Shown in pieces: positions 22,592 through 33,192 of a DNA stretch of 64,000 bases (positions within the stretch are counted from its first letter, which is position 1; each line of letters opens with the position of its first letter). Where the stretch lies: assembly GCA_963556695.1 (NCBI GenBank), contig CAUWAG010000007.1:2790001-2854000 (forward strand), read 5' to 3'. Source of the stretch: Anthostomella pinea. Taxonomy: Eukaryota > Ascomycota > Sordariomycetes > Xylariales > Xylariaceae. The position numbers were made by a program, and so were the translations under genes. The notes below the pieces were generated by a model. It was not told the DNA's origin, searched no databases, and saw only the letters and a program-made list of their open reading frames with translations.

Positions 22592-23441
22592 GGCGTCACG
22601 CGGCGTCTTTTGACAGAGAATGATAAGCGATACAATGGCAAGCTGATGAAAGCGACTGCAATTTGTTCTCGTCGATGGCCTGAGTGGTCATCTTTCGGAG
22701 TTCAAATGATGGATGTGCATGGCCATCAACTCAAATTCGAGTTCGAGGTGGGTAAACTGGAGCCGGGTGATTCGTGCATCTGAAACAGGCCGTCGGCCGT
22801 GTTTCGAACGGCCGAGTGCTTTGTCATCGAGATCGACTACATCTCCCAGCATGCCAACACGCAACATGTAGTCTTTCTGTTCCTATTATCGCGAGCTGTA
22901 AGGTCAAGTGGGTGGAACCGGGAATGAGAACGGCACGAGACTCAGCGATGTGTGGGGGATTTGATAGACATGTGCATTAGGTAAGCAGGATGCTGTGCTG
23001 CTTGAACACATATACCCGCTTATATGCATAAGTACGTCAAAGAGCTGCCTCAAGCGCGTGTGGTGATCACCGTTGGTCCAACTCCATTGACCTACATCTA
23101 TTCAGGTTGCCACTACTCCGAGGTCTCTATCAGCCCCTATCACCACACCGACCTATCATCTCACATAAAGCCTCGATATGTCACAGGAGATGCCATGTGA
23201 CCTCAGACGATATCTTACAGAACTTGACTCACTTCACCCATCCGGCCATCTCACCGTCTCGCTCCGCTACAGCGCTCATGGACGGAGTTCGCAACTTCAC
23301 ACGAGACCTTTGGGATGAATCATCTGACATGGATATGAGCTACCTCGAACTATGCCTCCTTAGTCCAACAGGCACACATCGTCGCTGCCTCCCCAGGGGA
23401 GGTATGCCTGACTGATTACCATTCTGATAATAACAGCTGAA
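22592..23441. other. Intergenic region up to the first pogo copy
   Basis: No supported gene. The sequence left of 23442 is the flank of pogo copy 1 and ends in AA. Under the inversion model it was formerly contiguous, across the transposon, with the reverse complement of sequence left of 31925. Confidence 0.5.
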
Positions 23442-25377
23442 ACATCTCACCCCCCCCTGCGGACCACCCCCCCACGGACCACTCCACACCACACCACTCT
23501 CATTCAGATGAAGCCATCTACAACCACCACAGTTACTAAATACACTAAGGTCGTGGTGTTCTAACCATAATACAGCTCCCAGAATCTGATTCTGACCCTA
23601 AATCTTCACCAGGGACCTCTTATGGGACCTCTTTGCCTGCAGCGGAGTCCCTATAGACCCTCCTGTTCCTCAGCTCCATTTTGGCCTCCCTTATGTTAGC
23701 CATTGTGACGAATCGTTCCCCTGGTGTTGGTTTGACTGCTTTTTGAGTGGTATTAGTCTTTTTAGCCACTTGAGCCTCAAGCAGCTCACATTTGGCCCGT
23801 AGATTTGCAATGGTAGCAGCCTGAACATCCATGGCCTTGCCAGCCTTCCGCACCAACAAGCGCTCAGAGGGCCCCCCAAAGGAAGGGTCCTTTCTTTCGA
23901 GCTTTTGAGCACTCTCCTGCAAAGCCCGGCTTCCAGAGGGTGTTGTGACAATGGTTTTAGTTACCATCTCGAGAAAATCTGGTGTTGTGGCTTGCTCGGA
24001 AGCCTTAGGGTCCTTCTGGCGTGCACTGGCCACCCCCTTGTCCTCCAGAATCACATATTTCGATTTTAATGCCTCTGCTCGGTTACAAGGAACAATCCCA
24101 GTCTTTTTTTAGGCAATTCTGATGTTGAGGAGCGTCATTGTGTCCTTCTGGGCCTGCTCGTAGCACTCCAAAACCTCCTCCTTAGATGGCCTGAGTCCAA
24201 GACGGCCGCTGGGCGTCTCCTGGAGTAAGGTCTTTAACCTCTTCTTCACCAAATTAAAGACTCCCATATCTAATACCTGGACTACATAGGAGCAGTGAGG
24301 TTCATAAAAGATCAATCATACTTTGTTTCTTAAGCAGGTGGCTAGGAACTCGTCATTCGTGTAGGAGTTGTGGCCATCACACACCAAAACCACCCATGTG
24401 TTGCTATGGACCTCCTAAATATGAGGAATAAAGATACGTTGAAGCCATTCTAACGTAATGGGATTCGAGGTCCATCCATTGGGCGACGTAATAAACCTCC
24501 AGTCAGTGAATTTGCCCTCATTTTGGTTGCTAAACCACTGGGCTTGTACATTAACCCCTTTAAGAATCACCAGCGGCGGCAAGGTCTCACCAGATCCTCT
24601 CACACACTCTAGAGCAGTTATCTATTCATTTTTTTCAACCCCTTTCTTCATAGCCACGTTGCCGGAGGCCTCGGAGACCACCCAATGGGAGTCCCCAACC
24701 CCCTGGGTGATTCCCATTTCGTCGACGTTGTACCAGCGTGCTGGCATGAGGTTAATCACGTCAGGGGCGTCACACTGATCGAAAAAAATATTGATATTTG
24801 CCGCTGTAGCACCATTCACTTGGTTGTAGTCAATAACACGAGACTTTATTATCTTGACTTTGGGGTTTCAAGACAGGAACTTGGATGCCCAATTTTTCCC
24901 TAATTCTCGAGCATCCCCGGTGGCATGGAGCATCCGCTGGGTCATGAGACGGAACTTAGAGACCGCCGGAGAATATCCTAGCCGTGCTTGCCCCAGGGCC
25001 GAGCTTGCCAGCTTATGTTCGAGATACGGTGAGAGAGCCTGTTGAAGAGCGCTGGTCTCATTCCGCGTTGGGGTGCCAGAGATTCGTCGGTTGACGTACG
25101 AGCGACTGATTTGCCATTCGAGGGCTGACAAGCGGACTGGAGCTCCGCGTTGGATGGCCAAAATGGCGGCTTCAGCTTTTATTTGACGGTCGTAAAATGA
25201 TATCATGAGATTCAGTAGTGGATAAGGATTCAAATAGTGTGCTTTGTGGAAAAAAAGATGTAAAAGTGATGGTGTAGATGGTGGATCACCATAATCCTGG
25301 TGGTTGGTGAATTACGCGTTTGTGGGTCAGAACGCGCTGGTCCGCGGGGGGGTGGTCCGCAGGGGGGTGGGAGATGT
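23442..25377 (-). mobile_element. pogo/Fot-like DNA transposon, copy 1
   Basis: About 1936 bp with imperfect terminal inverted repeats starting ACATCTC and running through a C-rich stretch (CACCCCCCTGCGGACCACC...). The outer flank on the low-coordinate side is AA and on the high-coordinate side TA. The two ends therefore lack a matching target duplication, although Tc1/mariner-pogo elements normally duplicate TA. The element is almost identical to copy 2 (31925-39474) apart from the LINE nested there. Its high-coordinate flank is the 5' portion of a LINE (25380-27676). It encodes a broken transposase on the minus strand. Confidence 0.88.
23620..25206 (-). pseudogene. pogo-type transposase, multiple in-frame stops
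   Basis: Starting at ATG 25206 the frame shows an N-terminal helix-turn-helix/CENP-B-like region (ILAIQRGAPVRLSALEWQIS...). A DDE-type catalytic region follows, with NVDEMGI, VCDGHNSYTNDEF and EPHCSYVVQVLDMGVF, the three acidic positions of pogo transposases. A lysine-rich C-terminal extension with a coiled coil ends near 23620. Five in-frame stops (TGA at 24868-24870, then TAG, TAG, TGA, TAG) split it, and all are shared with copy 2. The stops fit C-to-T changes in CGA, CAG or CAA codons. It is not autonomous. Confidence 0.88.
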
Positions 25378-25379
25378 TA

Positions 25380-27676
25380 CTACTTCTGCATCGAATACAA
25401 TGGAGCACGGGTAGAGGCGGCCCTTATTTAAGGCAAGGAGTTGCCCGCCTTGGTATACCACATAGCCGTATCCTATGCATATTCTGTCCTTTGATCCGTC
25501 TGAGAACACCACCACATCCTCTGGGGACAGTGTTTAAAACTATGCTTTAAAGGACTCTGCCGCCTGTTCTTTGGTTTGACCCCTTATTAGATCGGCCTTG
25601 CAGCCTCTCATGAATCTTGGTGGCACTAATAAGGGCCGTTACACTGGGGGTAGCATGCGTGCTACCACCTGGACTTTGGTCTTAGGTCGTTTAAACCCGC
25701 CCGCACCCCGGCCCCATGTGATGGCCGGTAGGTCGATCCGCCTCGTAAGAGGGTGTAGCTTATCCACAGTTCGAAGCCTGTACGTAAAGCGCCACAGGGC
25801 CTGGTCCAGAGCTGTCTCTGCCGTTGGGAATCCGGTGTCTCTGTAGACCGTGTAGGTGGGGGTAGTGCGCCATACAGGGAGCACTGCACGCGTTGCCATG
25901 GTGAGGGCTCGCTGTATCATGGCAATGTGCCCTCCCACACGGGCACTAATCTCTGACTTTCCTGCTAAGGAAACGTTGTTTATGGGCTTTTTCTGCCCGC
26001 CGTACCATGCCTCTATACCGTATAGCGCTATTAAGATGACACAGGTAATCACAGCCTTTTGTAGCCCGGACGCTGATGGTCCGTTTTTTGTGTTAGCTAG
26101 GTTGTGTATGTGCTTGCAAAGTTGCATTGTCTTGTACACATATTCAGTAATATGTCTCTTCAGGGTAAACTTCCGGTCAAACCACACCCCTAGTCACCGC
26201 AGTGCTGGCTTTTTCTCGCTGCCTTGCGGCTCTTGTATTAGGTAGATAGTAAGCCTTTCACCTATTATTATAGGAGGGTTGGTAGTTTTTTGGCCCCTAG
26301 TAATATGAAATAGCTCACACTTCTCAGGGGCAAAGAACACCTTGTTTTTATCTCTTTACTGTAAGACCTGCTTGAGGTCGTCGGCTAAGAGATCCAGGTT
26401 GCGTTGCAACGACTTGGACACCATATAGAGCGCTATGTCGTCAGCATACCCAAAGCATAGGTCTGGATCCTGATGTAGTACCTCAGCCAGGTATAGCATG
26501 TAGAGTACCAGTGACCATGGTGAGCCCTGGGGAGTGCCGCAGTGCACTTCCCCAAAGTCTGTAGATGTTCGTTCTTGGCGTACCTTGGCGCGCTATTTCT
26601 TTAGGAAAGACTGCACCAGTTCTAGGCAGTCTATCGGCCAGCCCTGTTTTCTTATCCGTAGTAGTAGACGCCTCATCAACAGGGCGTCAAACGCACCCTG
26701 TACATCAAGTGTAGCCATCGAGACCTTGAGACCCCTGGCCAGTGCAGCCTCCACGTCGTGGGTAAAAGAGGCCACCAGGTCCATGCATGCTCTTTTTGGG
26801 AGAGCGCTGCCGTGCTGTGAGCTGAACAGTCCTTATGAAAGCGCTGTCCAGGCCATCCTCTTGGCTAACATCCGTTCCAGGCCCTTGCCCAGGCAAAAGA
26901 GAAGTGCGATTGGTCTCCAAGACCGCGTCGAAGAGCAGTCCTTTTTCTCTACCTTAGGTATCATTGATATATCTGCATCCTGCCAGGTTACAGGGTAATG
27001 GTGCAGTTAGAGGCACTTCTCAAAGACCGCGTGTATAGCGTTCTTGATATGCTCCCAGCATGCCTTGAGCAGGCGTACCGTGATGCCGTCTACACCAGGG
27101 GATGTGCTAGATACCCCTATTGTATACTGCTCAACTTCCTCTAATATAGCCGACGTCTCCCAGTAGAGCTTTGCCTCCGATTCTTGCCAGCCTTCCAGGG
27201 AATGGTAGTCCAGGTCGTCTGCGCTCAAGAAGCGGCCCAGGATCTCTTCTTGCAGCACTTCTGCCTTTTCTTCAATAGATTCTATTACTCGATCACCCAC
27301 CTTGAGCGGCAGGGCCTTGAGCCATGGACCTAGCTTGTACCAGGCGATAACCTTGTATAGAGCTTTGTCGGTATTGGCCGAGTTGATGATCTTTTTCCAG
27401 TATTCCTGTTTCGCCTTATGTACCACTGCAAGGAAATGACGGTGCTTTTCCGTGAATTCCTGCTGCCCCGGGCACCTAATGGCCTCAAACGCTCTGTAGA
27501 CGTCGTAGGCAGCTTTGCATTCGTCAGTCCACCAGGGGGCTGTGTGTCCCCCGTTAGAAGCCGGTTTGCCCACCGCTAGAAGCGCCGACCGTATCACTTC
27601 GGTAAGTTTGGCTGTGTAGTCGTCTAGACTTTGTTTGGACCGGATGTCTTTTGTGTCCGGCATTGTTGCCATCCCA
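25380..27676 (-). mobile_element. 5'-truncated LINE (family 2), 5' portion
   Basis: On the minus strand from about 27676 down to 25380 lies a LINE reverse-transcriptase frame broken by several stops. Markers are PWWTDECKAAYDVYRAF, SPGVDGITVRLLKACW, RSWRPIALL, DVQGAFDALLMRRLL, GTPQGSPWS and FGYADDIAL. The RNase H domain starts with FSDGSKDR and stops abruptly after DAEV, where pogo copy 1 begins. The rest of the RNase H domain lies at 39477-40217 on the opposite strand, in perfect register. The 5' end at 27676 is followed outward by a 15-bp target duplication. Confidence 0.9.
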
Positions 27677-27691
27677 AGCACAGAACAGTTG
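27677..27691. repeat. 15-bp LINE target-site duplication, left member
   Basis: The reverse complement CAACTGTTCTGTGCT matches 40601-40615 exactly. It directly abuts the 5' truncation point of LINE family 2. Confidence 0.85.
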
Positions 27692-28096
27692 CGACGCCGA
27701 ACGGTGACTACGGCACTCTTACTTAAAATGATGGCAACACGAGCAATCTTCCAGATGTAGGAACAATCGCGTAGGTATATATGATATCACAACGGCCTTC
27801 GAGCACTCCCTTCTCCTTGCGAAGTTGCGATAGTGAAGCAGTCTTTAGCTCAGTCTAGACGTGTGGTAGAGTTCCAACCAGAGGGACGCCGTCTCTCGAT
27901 GTACATCGATGGGGCACAAACCTCTGAATGGGTCCATGGTCCTGCGACCTTCCTGCGGATACTTGCTGCAAACACGGAGTTACCGACCACACTCAGACTC
28001 TGCACCAGCGGTGAGTGGGCCATGTGTGAAAAATCTTCACCTCACCCGCTCGGCTATAGATACAACCATAACGGCGGTGATTTCCATCAAACATCC
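27692..28096. other. Intergenic, upstream of tRNA-Lys
   Basis: No supported gene. The segment lies between the target-duplicated LINE end and the tRNA gene. Confidence 0.5.
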
Positions 28097-28180
28097 GCCC
28101 GGTTAGCTCAATCGGTAGAGCGTGAGACTCTTAACAGATAGTTAATCTCAAGGCTGCGGGTTCGACCCCCGCATTGGGCT
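28097..28180 (+). tRNA. tRNA-Lys (CTT) with short intron
   Basis: The acceptor stem pairs GCCCGGT (28097-28103) with ATTGGGC (28173-28179), with two G-T pairs, and T is the discriminator. The D arm is GCTC...GAGC. The anticodon stem is TGAGA/TCTCA and the loop CTCTTAA gives anticodon CTT at 28130-28132. The variable loop is AGGCT, and the T arm is GCGGG-TTCGACC-CCCGC. An 11-nt intron at about 28134-28144 follows the position after the anticodon, where eukaryotic tRNA introns lie. A T-rich run about 35 bases downstream could end Pol III transcription. It lies inside the inverted segment. Confidence 0.93.
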
Positions 28181-29746
28181 CAATTCCTGATGCGTTGCTG
28201 AAAAAGAAACATGTCGCTTTAACTTTTTTTTCACTTTTGGTTTTTTTCTTTCTGGACACCGTGCGCTGGCGGGCTGGACGCCACACTATGGCATCGGGAA
28301 TCAGCGGGTCGTGACTAGTGAAGTGTTATTGTGGCTAATGACTTATACTCAACACTTGCATTTGCATATCGCGACTTGGATGGCGTTCATAAGGTATCTC
28401 ACGACTTCTTCTAGACATCAACAGGAAAGCAGATCACGGGTGCATAAGACATTAGACTCCAGCGTCTGTTCCCTACACGATGATCATGTCCGATGATGAC
28501 CAGTGCGGTCAGCGAATGGGCTTGGGTCTGTTCGGGGCGTACACTGGACCGGCATCGATCGCACAGCCCGGCGCGCCCAGGTCGCGACAGACCACCGTCT
28601 TATATACTAGTCCATTTTACAAATCTATTTCGCCCTATAAAGCATCCTCAGCTGACATGACTATATCATCTCCCCCACAGCGCAGTATTTGCTTAACTTG
28701 TGATTGAAGGACTTCGAACAGCTAAGGCTATAACTTGAAGACTCTGAACACCACAAAGCACCCAATGCCGTTGAAGCCGGTCTCCAGAAGCAGGACAACC
28801 GGATGACTTTTCGATCGGCAACATGTTCGGGTTGACAGGGACGTTGAATGCCAAAGGGTGCATGCAGATAAGGAGCTCGAGCTCACCATTAGCCCTGCTC
28901 TCCGTCCCGAACGACTGGAAGTACCTCGTGAACATGTGGCCGACGACCAAATGAGAAGTGCAATCGCGTATCAGGGCAACTGCAAGTCGCTATGCAAAAT
29001 CCAGGCACGTCGTTACAGTGCTTCTACATAAAAAAGGGGACGCTTGTGAGAAAGTGCAGCGAGGGTTCTCGATCGCGGCCGCGGTCTTTATCCTGAGCGA
29101 GAGCCATAATGGCGTCCCATCAAGGTCTCCGGTCCGCGATCAGTAGGTAGTTAGTAACTTATCACTCGGCGTGGTCCCCAAGCACTCTGTCGACCTCCAC
29201 GAGCTCATTACTTACGTCATCCATTATCCCCTGCGAAGTAGGATGCTTGCTACAGCAACTTTACACGATACATTAGGAACTTTCTCATGGAACTTTTTCA
29301 TCATAACGTTTCTATTATCAGGCATGTCTTTAACATGGGAGTTACAGGCATCATATTGAATTCAGACCCATGTCCTGGAACCGCTAACCATTACCATACT
29401 TGCTACCTGTATCAGATGATACTGTTACCAGGACTGTGCTAGCTACGCTGCGAATGACATCGTAATGTGGAGTGCTTCTGGCAGACAGATCCTGATGGCT
29501 AAAGATAGTAAAGAAGGATTACATGCACATGCTGTTAGAACTAATGATGCGACCTCTAGCACTTGCACTTTGCCTGCCTTAGACTCGACGTTTAGGAAAG
29601 GGCCCGGGTTATAAAACTGAACGTTTTCGCGTCCTGGCACGTCACATTTCATCTTCGTTAACGCATCGTCCGCAAGAATACACCGCCGCCTACAAAACGT
29701 CGCCATCAAACGAGACCAAAGCCGCAAAAGGTCCAACCAGATCAAG
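28181..29746. other. Intergenic region with doubtful gene remnants
   Basis: No convincing gene. A minus-strand frame at about 28693-28950 (GELELLICMHPLAFNVPVNPNML) looks protein-like, but I recognise no family and cannot place a start or introns. Confidence 0.4.
28213..28226 (+). terminator. Pol III-type T run
   Basis: TTTAACTTTTTTTTC lies about 35 bases after the tRNA discriminator base and offers a poly-T terminator for RNA polymerase III. Confidence 0.45.
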
Positions 29747-30313
29747 ATGCACCTCCGTTCCGTCCCACAGCTTCTACTCCTCGGGCTCTCCTTCGTGCTT
29801 GTCGCCTCATCAACCCCCACGGACAGCAGCAACAGTATTACCGCGGCCAGCGAAATATTCAAGCGTGGGGATGTGTGCGGCGCTACGTACCATGACAGCG
29901 ACGACGAGGACACCAATATTGCGCTTAGCAACTGCCAAAGAGAGTGCGAAGGGTGTCAAATGGCACGCAAGCCACAGTGGCGTTCAGGGAAGTGGCAGTG
30001 CACCAACAGGGCCTCTAGGGCAATTTCGGGCCCTGCAGCTTACGACAGCAGATCCTTCAGAAACACACACTCTAATAAGAATCACCAGAATACACGTTAT
30101 CAACCAGATGAACCATAATACACGCTGTTTAACAAAGGGGGTATAGGAGGCACGTGCAAAGGGAGAAAGGGCGACTATGAGTGCAAATGCGGAGCCTGCA
30201 GGTCCCATTACGTGTCGCAGGACAGCTGCTACAAGTCATGCGACGAGCTTACCCAATGGGGTGGGCGATGCGCGAAGGGCACGGTTCTTTGGAAGTGCGA
30301 ATGCACGGCATAA
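29747..30313 (+). CDS. Small secreted cysteine-rich protein
   Basis: Two exons, 29747-30095 and 30147-30313, joined in frame over a 51-nt intron (GTTATC...GTATAG), give about 171 residues. The first residues (MHLRSVPQLLLLGLSFVLVASS) form a clear signal peptide. Fourteen cysteines follow. Exon 1 holds spaced pairs (NCQRECEGC). Exon 2 is dense: TCKG, ECKCGAC, SCYKSC, RCAK and KCECTA. An even number and small size fit a disulfide-stabilised extracellular protein, as in many fungal effector candidates. The donor is weak, so the intron is an inference; phase and stop support it. The gene lies inside the transposon-flanked inverted segment. I recognise no family. Confidence 0.65.
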
Positions 30314-30573
30314 CGTGTCGTTGCCCTCGCCGCTCGCGGCTGGACGTGCAGCTTGCAAGGTCCTCGTCTGTCCGCGGAATCAGGACAGGCGGGCGTTGAT
30401 CAAGCATCACGGATCACAGCTGGGCACTTTATCAGAAATCTTTACATGGTGTCACTTGGGTGAAGGGGGTCGGTGTTGAGGGAGAGGGGCTGACTCACGA
30501 TGCATCTGTTTATTCATTGATGAACAGGAGCGCCTGGGTGATCAGTCTCGGATTTTCAGATCGGGGTCAGTGT

Positions 30574-31566
30574 CTAGCGGTAGTTCCATAGCGTGTCCAT
30601 CAGAGTATTCGATGGCATGCCTCTGTATTTCAAAATTTCCCAAACTTTCAAGGCAAAGATGACCTGCAAGTCTGCCGAAGTGCCCGGGGAGAGACCAAGC
30701 GAACGCCAAGTTCCGCTGTTCATGATCCCGTCGACCAACGCTATCATGAATCTCTTCACGTGGTCTGTATGCATCCAGTGCGTCTTATCAGGGTCAGCTT
30801 CGTGCAGTCCCAGTATGTCCGGGCCGGGATCGCTGATCGAAGAGGCCACCTCCTCGACCAAGACCCACGGCTTCGCTACTCGATCTGGGTCTTCGAGGTC
30901 AGTGAGTGGTGAGTTACTATGGCTCTCTTGATACTCGGCCCAGGTACCACTGACCGGCTCCAGGCGCGACCAGTCGTGGTACCAGTTTTTCTCCTCGACG
31001 TTCTGGCTAGCCAGGAAGTTGATGTCCTTGGGGTGCCAGCTGGTGGCGATATTCCAATGTAGCAACCGCAGCGCTGTGACCTGCTCGTCAAAAGGCACAA
31101 TGTAGCTATCCCCATTCCAGTTGTGGAGCGCGAAAGGTCTGGCGGTTTGAGCAATACCGCCTTCACTGCTTGGCGGTCGGCGAGTCTTGATGTAGTCGTC
31201 CTAGGCGAAGATTAGCGAAACTGTCATGAAGGTTCGTTTCTAACGAGAGGAGGATATGCAACGTACAATTTGGGTCATCGACTTCTCAACGTCGCATGCG
31301 AACTCGGCGTTTTTGACGTGTGATTTCAACCACTCATTCAGCCGCCTGAATTATATGGCTTCTGTATCCGTGGGTTCCGTGGCTTCTATATGTGCTCGTT
31401 CTTGGTCGTAATATGTACAGAATTCCTCGTACTTCGTGCGAGCACGTGTGGGATCGAGACCGAACTTCAGAAACTTCCGCTCGTTGGAAACGTATAGGAA
31501 GATGAGATGCTCCAAACACCGGTGGTAATGGGCTTCTGCATAACCGGCAGCATTAGAAATCGACAT
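30574..31566 (-). pseudogene. Unrecognised two-exon gene with in-frame TAA
   Basis: Exon 1 (31566-31267) and exon 2 (31200-30574) join in phase 0 over a 66-nt intron with a GTACGT donor and CCTAG acceptor, 309 codons including the terminal stop. A TAA at 31351-31353, codon 72, interrupts exon 1. The frame then stays open through FRRLNEWLKSHVKNAEF, across the intron, to the end. The protein is rich in Trp, His and acidic residues, has no signal peptide and matches no family I recognise. If the stop is real, only the first 71 residues would be made. It lies in the inverted segment next to pogo copy 2. Confidence 0.6.
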
Positions 31567-31922
31567 GGTCAGAACGAAGAGTAATTTTAGTGGAAGGGTA
31601 AGCGATTGTCTGACTTGAGAAGCAGTGCCGGAGGTTCGTCAGGAATCTTGGATTTATAACGCATTGGCAACAACTGTGAGGAAAATGAAGAAACAAGGGA
31701 CACTGTTTCATAGTTCTGTTGGATGAGCCTCCGGGACAAAGACGGCAATTTTCTTGAACAAAGAGACAACATGATGCATCACAATGACAATATCTACCCC
31801 GAGCTATCTAATGACTGTCACTTCTAAACTTCTCAATCATACCCCTCGCCAGGCGCTCCATCCCGTTCACAATCTGCCGCGCTCTTATCATGGCATTCGG
31901 GATTCGGACATTTTCCCAGCAC
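31567..31922. other. Flank of pogo copy 2
   Basis: No supported gene. The sequence ends in TT at 31923-31924 against the transposon terminus. On the opposite strand this reads AA, like the outer flank of pogo copy 1. Confidence 0.5.
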
Positions 31923-32981
31923 TTACATCTCCCACCCCCCCTGCGGACCACCCCCCCGCGGACCAGCGCGTTCTGACCCACAAACGCGTAATTCACCAAC
32001 CACCAGGATTATGGTGATCCACCATCTACACCATCACTTTTACATCTTTTTTTCCACAAAGCACACTATTTGAATCCTTATCCACTACTGAATCTCATGA
32101 TATCATTTTACGACCGTCAAATAAAAGCTGAAGCCGCCATTTTGGCCATCCAACGCGGAGCTCCAGTCCGCTTGTCAGCCCTCGAATGGCAAATCAGTCG
32201 CTCGTACGTCAACCGACGAATCTCTGGCACCCCAACGCGGAATGAGACCAGCGCTCTTCAACAGGCTCTCTCACCGTATCTCGAACATAAGCTGGCAAGC
32301 TCGGCCCTGGGGCAAGCACGGCTAGGATATTCTCCGGCGGTCTCTAAGTTCCGTCTCATGACCCAGCGGATGCTCCATGCCACCGGGGATGCTCGAGAAT
32401 TAGGGAAAAATTGGGCATCCAAGTTCCTGTCTTGAAACCCCAAAGTCAAGATAATAAAGTCTCGTGTTATTGACTACAACCAAGTGAATGGTGCTACAGC
32501 GGCAAATATCAATATTTTTTTCGATCAGTGTGACGCCCCTGACGTGATTAACCTCATGCCAGCACGCTGGTACAACGTCGACGAAATGGGAATCACCCAG
32601 GGGGTTGGGGACTCCCATTGGGTGGTCTCCGAGGCCTCCGGCAACGTGGCTATGAAGAAAGGGGTTGAAAAAAATGAATAGATAACTGCTCTAGAGTGTG
32701 TGAGCGGATCTGGTGAGACCTTGCCGCCGCTGGTGATTCTTAAAGGGGTTAATGTACAAGCCCAGTGGTTTAGCAACCAAAACGAGGGCAAATTCACTGA
32801 CTGGAGGTTTATTACGTCGCCCAATGGATGGACCTCGAATCCCATTACGTTAGAATGGCTTCAACGTATCTTTATTCCTCATATTTAGGAGGTCCACAGC
32901 AACACATGGGTGGTTTTGGTGTGTGATGGCCACAACTCCCACACGAATGACGAGTTCCTAGCCACCTGCTTAAGAAACAAA

Positions 32982-32997
32982 GTATGATTGATCTTTT
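32982..32997. repeat. 16-bp target-site duplication of nested LINE, left
   Basis: GTATGATTGATCTTTT is repeated exactly at 38595-38610. The uninterrupted pogo copy 1 has the sequence once, at the homologous position, giving a clean empty site. Confidence 0.93.
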
Positions 32998-33192
32998 GTT
33001 TGTTTGTTTGTTTTGTATTTAACGTGGGGGTAGCTCCTCAGTAGTGCAAACCACGCCTCCCAGAGCCTCTGCATCGCAGGGTTGTGGAGGTCTCAAGATA
33101 ATAAGTACAGTCAGTCCCGCTCACGGGCCCATCCCCGTTGTTGCGGCGGTATGACCTTGGGGTCATCCATCTGGTCCTTCAAGGAAGGCTAT

